Position numbers and translations under genes: made by a program. DNA of 64,000 nucleotides from an uncultured Pelagibacteraceae bacterium. Lineage in GTDB: Bacteria; Pseudomonadota; Alphaproteobacteria; Pelagibacterales; Pelagibacteraceae. The notes beneath the pieces were generated by a model, which worked only from the letters and a program-made list of their open reading frames with translations, searched no databases and had not been told where the DNA came from. Of the stretch, positions 9,014 to 17,840 are shown one piece after another. Position 1 is the first letter of the stretch, and every line of letters starts with the position of its first letter. Where the stretch lies: assembly GCA_902571525.1 (NCBI GenBank), contig CACGCL010000003.1, forward strand, positions 50,813-114,812, written 5' to 3'.

Positions 9014-11248
9014 TTAATTTAATTTTATATCAAATCTGTCAGAATTCATGACTTTTGTCCATGCGGAAACAAAGTCATTCACAAATTTTTTAGATGAGTC
9101 ATTGCAAGCATAAACTTCAGCAATAGCTCTTAATTGAGAGTTTGAACCAAATATTAGGTCTACTCTAGTGCCATGCCACTTAACTTTATCTGTCTTTCTA
9201 TCTTTTCCCACAAACAATTTTTCAGATTTATCTGTCTCTTTCCAAGTAGTATTCATATCTAGAAGATTAACAAAATAATCGTTCGTTAGAGTTCCGGGCT
9301 TTTTAGTAAAAACTCCATTCTTTGAATGATCGTAATTAGTATCCAAAACTCTCATACCTCCAACAAGAACTGTCATTTCTGGAGCTGTTAAACCCATTAA
9401 TTGTGCTTTATCGATTAACTTTTCCTCAGCTGAAACTATTGATGTTTCATCTTTGTTATAGTTTCTAAAACCGTCAGCTTGCGGCTCTAAAAGGTTAAAT
9501 GAGTGAATATCAGTTTGTTCTTGGGTAGCATCTCCTCTTCCTGGGGAGAAAGGTATATCAACTTTCATTCCTGATTTTTTTGCAGCCATTTCAATACCAA
9601 CGTTACCACCTAGCACAATTAAGTCAGCTATTGAAACAGATTTTTTCTTATTATCAAAGTTTTCTTTAATTTTTTCCAAAGTCTTTATAACCTTATTTAT
9701 CTGTTTTGGATTATTAACATCCCAATTAATTTGTGGTTCTAACGTTATTCTCGCACCGTTAGCTCCACCTCTCTTATCTGATCCTCTGTATGTAGAAGCT
9801 GATGCCCATGCTGTACTTACTAATTCTGAAACAGTTAAATTTGATTTGGATATTTTAGATTTAAGAATTTTGATATCAGTTTGTTTTAATTTATACTTTA
9901 GTTTCTTTACAGGATCTTGCCATATCAATTCTTCTTTGGGCACTTCATTGCCTAAGTAACAAGCCCTTGGACCCATGTCTCTGTGGGTTAGTTTAAACCA
10001 TGCTCTTGCAAAAGCATCTTCGAATTCACTCGGATTATTATAAAAATGTTTAGATATTGGTCCATATGATGGATCCATTCTTAATGAAAGATCTGTTGTT
10101 TGCATCATTGGTGGATGCATTTTATTTTTATCATGAGCGTCGGGGACCATCTTAATTTTTTGACCATTTTGTTTAGGAGTCCATTGATGAGCTCCTGCAG
10201 GACTTTTTGTTAACTCCCATTCATGATTAAATAAGCAATCAAAATAACCCATGTCCCATTTAATAGGAGACTGTGTCCACGCACCCTCGATACCACTGCT
10301 TATAGTATCAACACCTTTTCCAGATTTATAATTACTATTCCATCCTGTTGATTGATCTTGAATTTTTGAACCCTCTGGATCAGGACCTTTATGAGCCTCT
10401 GGCGCTGCCCCATGAGATTTACCAAACGTATGACCTCCTGCAACTAATGCAACTGTTTCATAATCATTCATAGCCATTCTTCCAAAAGTTTCTCTAATAT
10501 CATGAGCAGCTAACAAAGGATCTGGATTAGCGTCTGGACCTTGTGGATTTACGTAAATCAATCCCATATGTGATGCCCCAAGAGGTTGTTCTAAATCTCT
10601 TTTTCCACTGTATCTCTCGACACCTAATAATTCTTTTTCGGAACCCCAATAAATATCATCCTCTGGTTCCCAAATATCAACTCTGCCAGCACCAAACCCA
10701 AAAGTTTTAAAGCCCATTGACTCTAGGGCGACGTTTCCAACTAAAATGAATAAATCAGCCCATGAAATTTGTTTTCCATACTTCTGTTTAATTGGCCAAA
10801 GTAATAATCTCGCCTTATCTAAATTTACATTGTCAGGCCAAGCATTTAAAGGTGCAAATCTTTGGTTTCCTGTTCCAGCTCCACCTCTACCATCGCCAGT
10901 TCTATATGTGCCAGCTGCATGCCAAGCTAATCTAATAAAAAAGGGTCCATAATGTCCATAATCTGCGGGCCACCATTCTTGCGAGTCTGTCATTAATTTT
11001 TTAAGGTCTTCTTTTAATTTTTTATAATTTAATTTTTTAAATTCTTTCTCATAGCTAAACTTTTTATCCATCGGATTTGAAAGATTTGAATGCTGACTTA
11101 ATATTTTTAAATTTAGGCTATTTGGCCAAAAATCTTTAACTGTTGTACCTTTTCCAGCTGAAAATTTTGCTGTTGTTCCTGCTCCAGTTACAGGACATTT
11201 GCTTAATTGACTATTTTTGAAATCTTTATTTCTAAATTCTGTGCTCAT
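9014..11248 (-). CDS. katG: Catalase-peroxidase KatG
   Basis: Bifunctional heme enzyme that removes hydrogen peroxide. It is full length (744 residues) with the usual tandem-domain layout. The distal heme pocket is intact ([13 protein letters not shown]), and the proximal His lies in [13 protein letters not shown]. The three residues that form the Met-Tyr-Trp adduct are all present: Trp of LAWH, Tyr of [13 protein letters not shown], Met of [10 protein letters not shown]. The heme-less C-terminal domain follows. AAGGAG precedes the start. It heads an operon with an Fe/2OG hydroxylase and a DUF2061 protein, downstream of irr in the same direction. Its promoter is covered by Irr-box-like sequences. 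From memory, SAR11 is often cited as lacking katG. Confidence 0.98.
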   Translation of the reverse strand: MSTEFRNKDFKNSQLSKCPVTGAGTTAKFSAGKGTTVKDFWPNSLNLKILSQHSNLSNPMDKKFSYEKEFKKLNYKKLKEDLKKLMTDSQEWWPADYGHYGPFFIRLAWHAAGTYRTGDGRGGAGTGNQRFAPLNAWPDNVNLDKARLLLWPIKQKYGKQISWADLFILVGNVALESMGFKTFGFGAGRVDIWEPEDDIYWGSEKELLGVERYSGKRDLEQPLGASHMGLIYVNPQGPDANPDPLLAAHDIRETFGRMAMNDYETVALVAGGHTFGKSHGAAPEAHKGPDPEGSKIQDQSTGWNSNYKSGKGVDTISSGIEGAWTQSPIKWDMGYFDCLFNHEWELTKSPAGAHQWTPKQNGQKIKMVPDAHDKNKMHPPMMQTTDLSLRMDPSYGPISKHFYNNPSEFEDAFARAWFKLTHRDMGPRACYLGNEVPKEELIWQDPVKKLKYKLKQTDIKILKSKISKSNLTVSELVSTAWASASTYRGSDKRGGANGARITLEPQINWDVNNPKQINKVIKTLEKIKENFDNKKKSVSIADLIVLGGNVGIEMAAKKSGMKVDIPFSPGRGDATQEQTDIHSFNLLEPQADGFRNYNKDETSIVSAEEKLIDKAQLMGLTAPEMTVLVGGMRVLDTNYDHSKNGVFTKKPGTLTNDYFVNLLDMNTTWKETDKSEKLFVGKDRKTDKVKWHGTRVDLIFGSNSQLRAIAEVYACNDSSKKFVNDFVSAWTKVMNSDRFDIKLN

Positions 11249-11264
11249 GTATCTCCTTTATTAT

Positions 11265-11281
11265 TTTATAATAATTCTAAA
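11265..11281. promoter_or_regulatory. Irr box (ICE-like) on the katG -10 region
   Basis: Plus strand TTTATAAtaaTTCTAAA. The iron control element bound by rhizobial Irr is, from memory, TTTAGAA-N3-TTCTAAA, so this differs at one base of 14. It covers the katG -10 box, which predicts repression when Irr is bound. The same half-sites recur, differing only in the 3-nt spacer, at 11751-11767 next to irr itself. Confidence 0.65.
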
Positions 11282-11293
11282 TTAATTTGTCAA
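11265..11293 (-). promoter_or_regulatory. Predicted sigma-70 promoter of katG
   Basis: On the minus strand TTGACA (11293-11288) is followed after exactly 17 nt by TATAAA (11270-11265), about 16 nt before the katG start codon, with the AAGGAG ribosome-binding site between them. This is a near-consensus promoter. The -10 box and half the spacer overlap one Irr-box-like sequence, and the -35 box is 3 nt from a second. Confidence 0.7.
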
Positions 11294-11296
11294 TAG

Positions 11297-11313
11297 TTTA
11301 GAACAATTATAAT
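11297..11313. promoter_or_regulatory. Second, weaker Irr box upstream of the katG -35 region
   Basis: Plus strand TTTAGAAcaaTTATAAT. The left half is a perfect ICE half-site and the right half matches 5 of 7. It lies directly upstream of the katG -35 hexamer. Its centre is 32 bp from that of the first box, about three helical turns, which would allow two dimers on one DNA face. Confidence 0.5.
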
Positions 11314-11325
11314 GTAGAAAATGGA

Positions 11326-11745
11326 CTAAGATTTGTCGTCTTCGACTTTGACAAGAACTTCTACAGACTTAATTTTTTTTCCAGGAATCTTTGTGTTAAT
11401 CTTAACTGGCTCAACATCTGAATCGTCTATATCAATTAGATTTTTTTGGCTCTCATCATAAAAATGATGATGGTGCGACGTATTGGTATCAAAGTAACTT
11501 TGATCAGAATTAATTGGTATTTCTTTTAGGTAACCTTTTTTTTTGAATGAATGAACTGTGTTATAGACTGTTGCTAATGATATCTTATGATTTGATACCT
11601 TGCTTATTTTTTTAACAAGTTCATTAATTGTAAAATGAAATGTTTTATCTGTATTGAACAAAACTTCGCAAATTTTTACTCTTTGTTTTGTTGGTCTTAA
11701 TCCAGAACTTCTAAGTTTATCAATATATTGGCTATTATTTAACAT
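11326..11745 (-). CDS. irr: Fur-family regulator of the Irr (iron response regulator) type
   Basis: 139-residue winged-helix regulator of the Fur superfamily. The DNA-binding domain (SGLRPTKQRVKICEVLF, then ISLATVYNTVHSFKKKGYLKE) is followed by a metal/heme region containing four consecutive His (TSHHHHFYD). There are no CxxC motifs in the C-terminal half, as in Irr and unlike classical zinc-structured Fur. The neighbourhood supports Irr: it lies next to fabA-fabB-fabI, as irr does in rhizobia. Irr senses heme availability and represses iron-using genes when iron is short. An ICE-like box lies 6 nt upstream of its start codon. Confidence 0.85.
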   Translation of the reverse strand: MLNNSQYIDKLRSSGLRPTKQRVKICEVLFNTDKTFHFTINELVKKISKVSNHKISLATVYNTVHSFKKKGYLKEIPINSDQSYFDTNTSHHHHFYDESQKNLIDIDDSDVEPVKINTKIPGKKIKSVEVLVKVEDDKS

Positions 11746-11750
11746 TTTAA

Positions 11751-11767
11751 TTTATAATTATTCTAAA
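11751..11767. promoter_or_regulatory. Irr box (ICE-like) between irr and fabA
   Basis: Plus strand TTTATAAttaTTCTAAA, one mismatch from the TTTAGAA-N3-TTCTAAA consensus. It has the same half-sites as the box over the katG promoter. It lies in the 71-bp space between the divergent irr and fabA genes, 6-22 nt upstream of the irr start. That position suits autoregulation of irr, and possibly an effect on fabA. Confidence 0.6.
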
Positions 11768-11816
11768 CTAAATCTATATTATATTATTGTTAAATCAAGT
11801 ATTAAGGATATCGGAA

Positions 11817-12317
11817 ATGAAAAAAAGCTCATACACTTACGATGAACTAATAAGTTGTGCTAACGGTGATCTGTTTGGGCCAGGTAATGCAAAATTGCCC
11901 TCACCACCAATGCTAATGTTTGATAGAATTACTGAAATTAATGAAAATAAAGGCGAATTTAGCAAGGGATTTATTGTTGCTGAATTAGATATAAAAGATA
12001 CTCTGTGGTTCTTTGATTGTCATTTCAAAAAAGATCCTGTGATGCCAGGATGTCTTGGATTAGACGCTATGTGGCAGTTAGTTGGGTTTTATTTAGGATG
12101 GTTAGGAAATCCTGGAAGAGGAAGAGCTTTAGGAGTTAATACAGTAAAGTTTACTGGTGAAGTTCTAAAAAATGTCAAAAAAGCTGTTTATGAGATTAAT
12201 ATGAAAAGGGTTCTTATAAAAGAGGGTACTTGTGTTGGATTAGCAAACGGTATTTTATTAGCAGATGGAAAAAAAATTTATTCCACTGAAAATCTGAAGG
12301 TAGGATTATTTAAATAA
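11817..12317 (+). CDS. fabA: 3-hydroxydecanoyl-ACP dehydratase/isomerase FabA
   Basis: Dehydratase/isomerase that introduces the cis double bond in anaerobic-type unsaturated fatty acid synthesis. The hot-dog fold active site is visible ([20 protein letters not shown]), with the catalytic His and, further on, the Asp in [12 protein letters not shown]. The frame is open 10 codons further upstream, but ATG at 11817 ([11 protein letters not shown]) with AAGGA upstream matches family starts and gives 166 residues. The stop shares one base with the fabB start. It is divergent from irr. Confidence 0.96.
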   Translation: MKKSSYTYDELISCANGDLFGPGNAKLPSPPMLMFDRITEINENKGEFSKGFIVAELDIKDTLWFFDCHFKKDPVMPGCLGLDAMWQLVGFYLGWLGNPGRGRALGVNTVKFTGEVLKNVKKAVYEINMKRVLIKEGTCVGLANGILLADGKKIYSTENLKVGLFK

Positions 12318-13528
12318 TGAAAAGAGTGGTAGTTACAGGAATAGGAGTTGTATCTTGTCTAGGAAATAATCAAGCAGAAGTGTATCAATCTCTTTTAAAT
12401 TCTAAATCCGGTATTACTTTTTCAGAGGAGTACAAAGAATATAATTTAAAAAGCCACGTTCATGGTAAACCAAAAATAAATCTTGAGGATCACGTGGATA
12501 GAAAATTCATAAGATTTATGGGACCAGGATCTGCTTATAACTACATTTCTATGGCAGAAGCAGTTAAAGACTCTGGCCTAGAAGAAAAAGATGTAAGTAA
12601 TAGTTCAACTGGTATGATCATGGGGTCAGGTGGTCCGTCTATTGAAAATGTTATTCTTGCAGCAGATAAGACGAGAGCAAAAAGTCCTAAACGAATGGGT
12701 CCTTTTATTGTTCCAAGAACAATGTCAAGTACAGCCTCAGCTACTTTAGCTGTTCCATTTAAAATCAAAGGTGTTAATTACACAATTAGTTCTGCATGTG
12801 CAACAAGTGGACATTGTATTGGAAATGCAATGGAATTAATCCAACTAGGTAAGCAAAAAATAATTTTTGCTGGTGGAAGTGATGAAGTTCATTTTGCAAT
12901 GACGGCAATGTTTGATGCGATGACTGCGCTATCTTCTAAATATAATGATACTCCAGAAAAAGCATCAAGACCTTATGATAAAACAAGGGATGGATTTGTC
13001 ATATCTGGTGGTGGTGGAGTTTTAGTTTTAGAGGAATATGAACATGCAAGAGCAAGAGGAGCAAAAATCTATGCAGAATTAACTGGTTATGGTGCAACGT
13101 CAGATGGTTACGATATGGTCGCTCCATCAGGTGAAGGTGCCGTAAGATGTATGCAAATGGCATTAAACACAGCAAAAAATAAAATTGATTATATAAATAC
13201 TCATGGAACATCTACTCCAGTTGGAGATATAACAGAATTAAAAGCAGTAGGAGAGGCATTTAAAGATTACAAACCAAAAATAAGCTCAACAAAATCATTA
13301 GCTGGCCATTCTCTGGGTGCAACATCGGTTCATGAAGCAGTCTATAGTTTAATAATGATGAAAAATAATTTCATAGCTTCATCTGCAAATATTCAGGATA
13401 TGGATGATGAAGCAAAAAATTATCCAATAATAACTAAAGTTGAAAAAGACGTTAACTTAAATTCTGTTATGTCAAATAGTTTTGGTTTTGGCGGAACTAA
13501 TGCCACTTTAGTATTTGAAAAGGTTTAA
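12317..13528 (+). CDS. fabB: 3-oxoacyl-ACP synthase I FabB
   Basis: Condensing enzyme that elongates unsaturated acyl-ACPs. The thiolase-fold active site is complete: catalytic Cys in [14 protein letters not shown], first His in [13 protein letters not shown], second His in [15 protein letters not shown], and the closing [14 protein letters not shown]. It is 403 residues long, standard. It is joined to fabA by TAATG and followed by fabI after 2 nt, forming a fabA-fabB-fabI operon for unsaturated fatty acids. Confidence 0.97.
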   Translation: MKRVVVTGIGVVSCLGNNQAEVYQSLLNSKSGITFSEEYKEYNLKSHVHGKPKINLEDHVDRKFIRFMGPGSAYNYISMAEAVKDSGLEEKDVSNSSTGMIMGSGGPSIENVILAADKTRAKSPKRMGPFIVPRTMSSTASATLAVPFKIKGVNYTISSACATSGHCIGNAMELIQLGKQKIIFAGGSDEVHFAMTAMFDAMTALSSKYNDTPEKASRPYDKTRDGFVISGGGGVLVLEEYEHARARGAKIYAELTGYGATSDGYDMVAPSGEGAVRCMQMALNTAKNKIDYINTHGTSTPVGDITELKAVGEAFKDYKPKISSTKSLAGHSLGATSVHEAVYSLIMMKNNFIASSANIQDMDDEAKNYPIITKVEKDVNLNSVMSNSFGFGGTNATLVFEKV

Positions 13529-13530
13529 CA

Positions 13531-14316
13531 ATGAGTTTGATGAAAGGTAAAAAAGGATTGATCATGGGTGTTGCTAATGAAAGATCAATTGCTTGGGGTA
13601 TTTCTCAAAAACTTGCTGAGGCAGGGGCTGAACTTGCTTTTACATATTTAGGTGATGCATTAAAGAAAAGAGTTGTCCCTTTAGCAGAAAAATTGAATTC
13701 AAATGTTACTTTTAGCTGTGATGTTGAGAAAAAAGAGGAAGTAACGAAATTATTTGAAGATATAAAATCTAAATGGGGTGAAATAGATTTCGTAGTTCAT
13801 GCAATAGCATTTTCAGATAAATCTGAATTATCAGGTGAATACCTTAACACAACTAGAGAAAACTTTTTAAGAAGTATGTTGATTTCTTGTTTCTCATTTA
13901 CAGAAGTTGCAAAAGAAGCATCAAAAATCATGAAACAAGGTGGCAGTATGATTACGTTAAGTTATGAAGCTAACAAAGCTATTCCAAACTATAACGTGAT
14001 GGGAGTATGTAAAGCTGCGCTTGAAGCAAGTGTGAAATATCTTGCAAGAGACTTAGGTTCAAAAGGTATTAGAATTAATGCAATTAGCGCAGGACCCATT
14101 AAAACATTAGCGGCATCAGCAATTGGAGATGCAAAATTTTTATATAAATGGAATGCTGATCATTCTTTTTTAAAAAGAAATGTTGATAATCTTGATGTAG
14201 GAAATTCTGCTTTATATCTATTAAGCGATATGGCTGGTGGTGTTACTGGTGAAATTCATTATGTTGATGCTGGATATAATAAAGTTGGTATGCCAGATCC
14301 AAAAAATATTTCCTAA
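13531..14316 (+). CDS. fabI: Enoyl-ACP reductase (NADH) FabI
   Basis: Last-step reductase of the fatty acid elongation cycle, a short-chain dehydrogenase relative. The cofactor motif is the FabI form (GVANERSIAWGI). The catalytic Tyr and Lys have the FabI Y-x6-K spacing (YNVMGVCKAALE), and the C terminus has GGVTGEIHYVDAGYN. It is 261 residues long. A near second Met (MKGKKG) at codon 4 is an alternative start. Confidence 0.96.
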   Translation: MSLMKGKKGLIMGVANERSIAWGISQKLAEAGAELAFTYLGDALKKRVVPLAEKLNSNVTFSCDVEKKEEVTKLFEDIKSKWGEIDFVVHAIAFSDKSELSGEYLNTTRENFLRSMLISCFSFTEVAKEASKIMKQGGSMITLSYEANKAIPNYNVMGVCKAALEASVKYLARDLGSKGIRINAISAGPIKTLAASAIGDAKFLYKWNADHSFLKRNVDNLDVGNSALYLLSDMAGGVTGEIHYVDAGYNKVGMPDPKNIS

Positions 14317-14379
14317 TTTTAATTATCAGCGTCATAATAGTTATTTAAATATTTATCAAAAATTATATACGTATTTATA

Positions 14380-14970
14380 ATGTTCGAATTACCTAAATTA
14401 GATTACACAAAATCAGCGCTTGCTCCAATAATGTCAGAGGAAACCCTTGATCTTCATCATGGAAAACATCATCAAACTTATATAACAAATCTTAATAATT
14501 TTATAAAAGATACAGAAATGTCTAAAATGTCATTAGAGGAAATTATTGTTAGTTCTTCTAAAGATAAATCCAAGGCAGGTATTTTTAATAATGCAAGCCA
14601 ACATTGGAACCACATAATGTTCTGGAAATGTATGAAGCCAAATGGTGGTGGTGCTATGCCTGAAAAATTAAAAAAAAGAATTGAATCAGATTTTGGAAGC
14701 GCAGATGAATTCAAAAAACAGTTTATACAAGCAGGAATTACTCAATTTGGTTCTGGATGGTGTTGGTTATCAATCAACAACGGTAAGTTAGTAGTTAGCA
14801 AAACTCCCAATGCTGAAAATACTTTAATTCAAAATATGAAACCTATTTTAGGTTGTGATGTATGGGAACATTCATATTACGTAGATTATAAAAATAGAAG
14901 ACCTGAATATTTAGAAAATTTCTACGAAAAACTAATTAATTGGGAATTTGTTGAGTCTCAACTAGATTAA
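14380..14970 (+). CDS. sodB: Superoxide dismutase, Fe (or Mn) type
   Basis: Cytoplasmic superoxide dismutase of 196 residues. The four metal ligands are visible: His in DLHHGKHHQTY, His in ASQHWNHIMFW, and Asp and His in LGCDVWEHSYY. The QHWNHxxFW segment and the GWCWL stretch favour iron over manganese, but sequence alone cannot settle the metal. With katG and irr in the adjacent 5 kb it completes a superoxide-to-peroxide-to-water pathway. The 63-bp spacer before it has no clear operator. Confidence 0.93.
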   Translation: MFELPKLDYTKSALAPIMSEETLDLHHGKHHQTYITNLNNFIKDTEMSKMSLEEIIVSSSKDKSKAGIFNNASQHWNHIMFWKCMKPNGGGAMPEKLKKRIESDFGSADEFKKQFIQAGITQFGSGWCWLSINNGKLVVSKTPNAENTLIQNMKPILGCDVWEHSYYVDYKNRRPEYLENFYEKLINWEFVESQLD

Positions 14971-14972
14971 AA

Positions 14973-15007
14973 GGGGCGTTCTGTTGACAGGTGCCCCCAT
15001 ACCCCAA
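14973..15007. repeat. GC-rich conserved hairpin, copy 1
   Basis: GGGGC (14973-14977) and GCCCC (14993-14997) form a stem enclosing GTT-CTGT-TG-ACAG-GT, in which CTGT and ACAG can pair. ACCCCAA follows 3 nt later. Copy 2 lies at 48179-48211. Both lie between convergent genes, immediately downstream of a small minus-strand gene. Read on the minus strand, this copy is followed by TTTT, so a terminator function is plausible. The inner sequence is conserved beyond what a simple terminator needs. Confidence 0.7.
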
Positions 15008-15013
15008 TCTTAG

Positions 15014-15205
15014 TTAAATGTTTTTAGGCTCTTTCTTTAAATGCCCAACAACTTTTCCAGAGTTTTTTCCAGATTTAATAACGTATCCGCTTGTGCCATT
15101 GCCATTAGCTTCAACAGATTTTAAATTTCGGAACATTAATTGATTTAGCCTAGCGATCTTTGAGCCTCGGCTAAACAAATTAAGAACTCTGTGCATTCTT
15201 TTCAT
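15014..15205 (-). CDS. Small basic protein of unknown function
   Basis: 63-residue, Lys/Arg-rich protein (begins MKRMHRVLNLFSRGSK), with an amphipathic basic N-terminal half and a Gly/Ser/Lys-rich tail (GKNSGKVVGHLKKEP). I do not recognise the family. No membrane segment or signal peptide. ATG at 15205 is preceded by AAGGAG at good spacing. A GTG two codons upstream is possible but sits on that site. The leader contains a predicted three-way junction (15236-15293), and a conserved hairpin follows the gene. The strong ribosome-binding site and structured flanks argue that it is real. Confidence 0.65.
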   Translation of the reverse strand: MKRMHRVLNLFSRGSKIARLNQLMFRNLKSVEANGNGTSGYVIKSGKNSGKVVGHLKKEPKNI

Positions 15206-15235
15206 ACACACTCCTTGTTAGTTTTTCCAAAACTC

Positions 15236-15293
15236 GCTTTTAACCGATGCGATATCGGTCTCTTTATCACCATGAGATATGGTTATTAAAAGC
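15236..15293 (-). ncRNA. Predicted structured leader RNA (three-way junction) of the small basic protein gene
   Basis: On the minus strand an 8-bp outer stem (GCTTTTAA with TTAAAAGC) encloses two hairpins: ACCAT-atctc-ATGGT and ACCGAT-atcgc-ATCGGT, separated by GATAAAGAG. A further GTTTT-gga-AAAAC hairpin and AAGGAG follow before the start codon at 15205. The two 5-nt loops are nearly identical. It could be a cis-regulatory RNA, or the hairpins could be paired protein-binding operators. I do not recognise it as a known riboswitch class. The base pairing is direct reading; function is inference. Confidence 0.45.
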
Positions 15294-15355
15294 TTACATT
15301 TTTAAAAAGTTATTGCAACTACTTAAGGAATATCAAACGCAAAATGAACAGAGAT

Positions 15356-15508
15356 TTAAATGAAGTTAAAAGCGCTAAAACCAATTGAAAATATAACTGC
15401 CAACCATATAAGACCTTTTATAAAGAAGAATGCAAAGCCTCCAATAGCTAAAAATTTACCATATTTATTCTTTGATAAAATATTTTTAAATTTTGATAAA
15501 GAAAACAT
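15356..15508 (-). CDS. Putative 50-residue membrane protein downstream of pnp
   Basis: Open frame beginning 3 nt after the pnp stop (TAATTAATG): a basic N terminus (MFSLSKFKNILSKNKYGKFL) followed by one strongly hydrophobic helix (residues ~19-48) with an internal FFFIKGLIWL. No known family recognised. The tight placement behind pnp and the signal-anchor-like composition suggest a real small gene. The absence of a clear ribosome-binding site lowers certainty; it could be translationally coupled to pnp. Confidence 0.5.
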   Translation of the reverse strand: MFSLSKFKNILSKNKYGKFLAIGGFAFFFIKGLIWLAVIFSIGFSAFNFI

Positions 15509-15511
15509 TAA

Positions 15512-17584
15512 TTAGACAGCTGCTTGTTTAATAGATAGTTTTACTTTACCTCTATCAAAACCTATGACTTTTACTTTTACTTCGTCGCCTTCTTTTACTA
15601 CATCAGTTACTTTTGCAACTCTTTTATCAGCTAATTCAGATATATGAACTAGCCCGTCTTGTTTGCCTAAAAAGTTTACAAACGCTCCGAACTCCATAAT
15701 TTTCATAACTTTTCCATTATATATTTTGTTAAGTTCAGCTTTAGCAGTTAAATCTTTAATCATTTGCATTGCTTTATTTCTAGAGTCTTCATCTGGTGCT
15801 GCTACTGTAACCACTCCTTCATCATTAACATCAACTTTTGCTCCTGATTTTTCAACTATCTCTCTAATTGTAGCTCCACCTTTCCCAATTACCGTTGCAA
15901 TATCTTTTTTATCTACAGTTATTTTTTCCATTTTAGGGGTATGCTTACCTACGCCATCTCTTGACTTATCGATTGCCTTATTCATCTCATTTAAAATATG
16001 CACTCTCCCATCTTTAGCTTGATTTAAGGCTTGTTCCATAATTTCAAAAGTGATACCCGTGATTTTAATATCCATTTGTAATGAGGTAATTCCATCTTTA
16101 GTTCCTGCAACTTTAAAATCCATATCACCTAGATGATCTTCATCACCTAAGATATCTGAAAGGACACTAAAATCCTCTCCTTCTTTAATTAAACCCATAG
16201 CTATTCCAGCAACCGGTTCTTTGATAGGTACACCTGCATCCATAAGCGCTAAAGATGAACCACAAACGGTTGCCATTGATGAAGAGCCATTGGACTCTGT
16301 AATTTCTGAGACTATTCTAAATGTATATGGAAAACTTTCTTTTGTTGGCAAAGACGAATTTATTGCTCTCCATGCTAATTTACCATGACCTATCTCCCTT
16401 CTTCCAGTACCTATCCTGCCAGTTTCTCCAACAGAAAAAGGTGGAAAATTATAGTGAAGCATAAATCTCTCACGTTGTAATCCTTCTAAACTTTCAATTC
16501 TTTGTTCATCATCAGAAGTTCCAAGAGTGGTGGTAACAATCGCTTGTGTTTCTCCTCGAGTAAATAAAGCTGATCCATGAACTCTTGGTAATATTCCTAC
16601 CTCGCACTTTATTTGTCTAACATCCGAAAGACCTCTACCATCAATACGATTTTTATTTTTTAATATGTCAGTTCTAACAATTCCTTTTTCAAGGTTTTTT
16701 AATTCATGCATAACATCTAATTCAGAGTATTTTTCATCCTCCTCATATAATTTTTTAGCTTTTTCAGTTACTTCAGAAATTAAATTTGATCTTTCTTTTT
16801 TATCTTTGATAGAAAACGCTTTTTTTAAGTCTTTGGTAAATTCACTATCTAATTTTTTCTTAACTTCGGATAAATCTCTTTTATCAACGACCCAATCAGC
16901 TTTTTTACATTCTTTTGCAAGCTCCTCAATCATTTTTATAATTGGGACAAAACCTTCATGGCCAAATTTCACTGCATCTAGCATTTGTTGTTCTGTTAAA
17001 CCTTTTGCTTCAGATTCTACCATTAAGACAGCATCTTTAGTTCCTGCTACAACTAGATCCAATTTTGAATTTTCTAATTCTTTTTTAGATGGATTTAAAA
17101 CATATTTTTCACCTATAAAGCCTACTCTTGAAGCGCCAACTGGTCCCATAAATGGCATCCCAGATATTGCTAAAGCTGCTGAAGATGCAATAATTGATAA
17201 AATATCAGCCTCATTTTCCTTATCATAAGAAATAACGGTAGGTAATAATTGAACTTCATTTCTAAATTCATCTGGAAATAAAGGTCTAATAGGCCTATCA
17301 ATCAACCTTGATATAAGTGTTTCACTTTCAGTTGGTCTTGCTTCTCTTTTAAAATAACCTCCAGGAATTTTTCCTGCAGCGTAATATTTTTCTTGATAAT
17401 TAACTGAAAGTGGAAAGTAATCTATATCGGGGTTAACTTTTTTTGCACCAACTACTGTTGCTAAAACAACTGTTTCTCCACAAGTAGCTATTATAGCACC
17501 ATCGGCCTGTCTAGCAATTTTACCTGTTTCTAAAATAATTTTCTTACTATTTACTTCTATTTCTTTTTTAAAAATTTTGAACAT
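15512..17584 (-). CDS. pnp: Polyribonucleotide nucleotidyltransferase (PNPase)
   Basis: Phosphorolytic 3'-5' exoribonuclease of the degradosome type. Order of parts: RNase PH domain 1 ([46 protein letters not shown]), an all-helical linker, catalytic RNase PH domain 2 ([13 protein letters not shown]; the [16 protein letters not shown] active-site loop), KH domain ([12 protein letters not shown]) and S1 domain ([14 protein letters not shown]) at the C terminus. It has 690 residues. The start directly abuts the stop of rpsO, the standard rpsO-pnp arrangement. Confidence 0.97.
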   Translation of the reverse strand: MFKIFKKEIEVNSKKIILETGKIARQADGAIIATCGETVVLATVVGAKKVNPDIDYFPLSVNYQEKYYAAGKIPGGYFKREARPTESETLISRLIDRPIRPLFPDEFRNEVQLLPTVISYDKENEADILSIIASSAALAISGMPFMGPVGASRVGFIGEKYVLNPSKKELENSKLDLVVAGTKDAVLMVESEAKGLTEQQMLDAVKFGHEGFVPIIKMIEELAKECKKADWVVDKRDLSEVKKKLDSEFTKDLKKAFSIKDKKERSNLISEVTEKAKKLYEEDEKYSELDVMHELKNLEKGIVRTDILKNKNRIDGRGLSDVRQIKCEVGILPRVHGSALFTRGETQAIVTTTLGTSDDEQRIESLEGLQRERFMLHYNFPPFSVGETGRIGTGRREIGHGKLAWRAINSSLPTKESFPYTFRIVSEITESNGSSSMATVCGSSLALMDAGVPIKEPVAGIAMGLIKEGEDFSVLSDILGDEDHLGDMDFKVAGTKDGITSLQMDIKITGITFEIMEQALNQAKDGRVHILNEMNKAIDKSRDGVGKHTPKMEKITVDKKDIATVIGKGGATIREIVEKSGAKVDVNDEGVVTVAAPDEDSRNKAMQMIKDLTAKAELNKIYNGKVMKIMEFGAFVNFLGKQDGLVHISELADKRVAKVTDVVKEGDEVKVKVIGFDRGKVKLSIKQAAV

Positions 17585-17833
17585 TTATTTCCTTAAATTT
17601 AGTTTTGTTAATATATTTTTATACGAGTCAATTTTATTTTTCTTAAGATAGTCTAAAAGTTTTTTTCTTTTATTAACTGCTCTTAATAATCCAACAGATG
17701 AATGTTTATCTTTTTTAAATTGCTTTACATGTTTAGATAACATTTCAATTTTATCTGTTAAAAGAGCTATTTGAACCTCCGAAGAACCAGTGTCTTTTTC
17801 ATGTAAGCTTACTTCTGAAATATTTTTTTTCAT
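17585..17833 (-). CDS. rpsO: 30S ribosomal protein S15
   Basis: Small-subunit protein that binds the 16S central domain. The core motif is HEKDTGSSEVQIALLTDKI, followed by SSVGLLRAVNKRKKLLDYLKK. It is 82 residues against the usual 89, because both ends are slightly trimmed. No gap separates it from pnp downstream, and it follows rbfA after 7 nt. truB, which usually sits between rbfA and rpsO, is absent here. Confidence 0.96.
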   Translation of the reverse strand: MKKNISEVSLHEKDTGSSEVQIALLTDKIEMLSKHVKQFKKDKHSSVGLLRAVNKRKKLLDYLKKNKIDSYKNILTKLNLRK

Positions 17834-17840
17834 AATTTTC

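Noticed and set aside
10746-10952. 68-codon frame opposite katG
   Set aside because: It is a shadow of the heme-site region of katG, with no independent start signals.
12999-13211. Leu/His-rich 70-codon frame opposite fabB
   Set aside because: It is an antisense shadow of the strongly conserved fabB reading frame.
14317-14379. Possible Fur or Irr operator before sodB
   Set aside because: ATTATCAGCGTCATAAT is only an imperfect palindrome and fits neither the 7-1-7 nor the ICE consensus.
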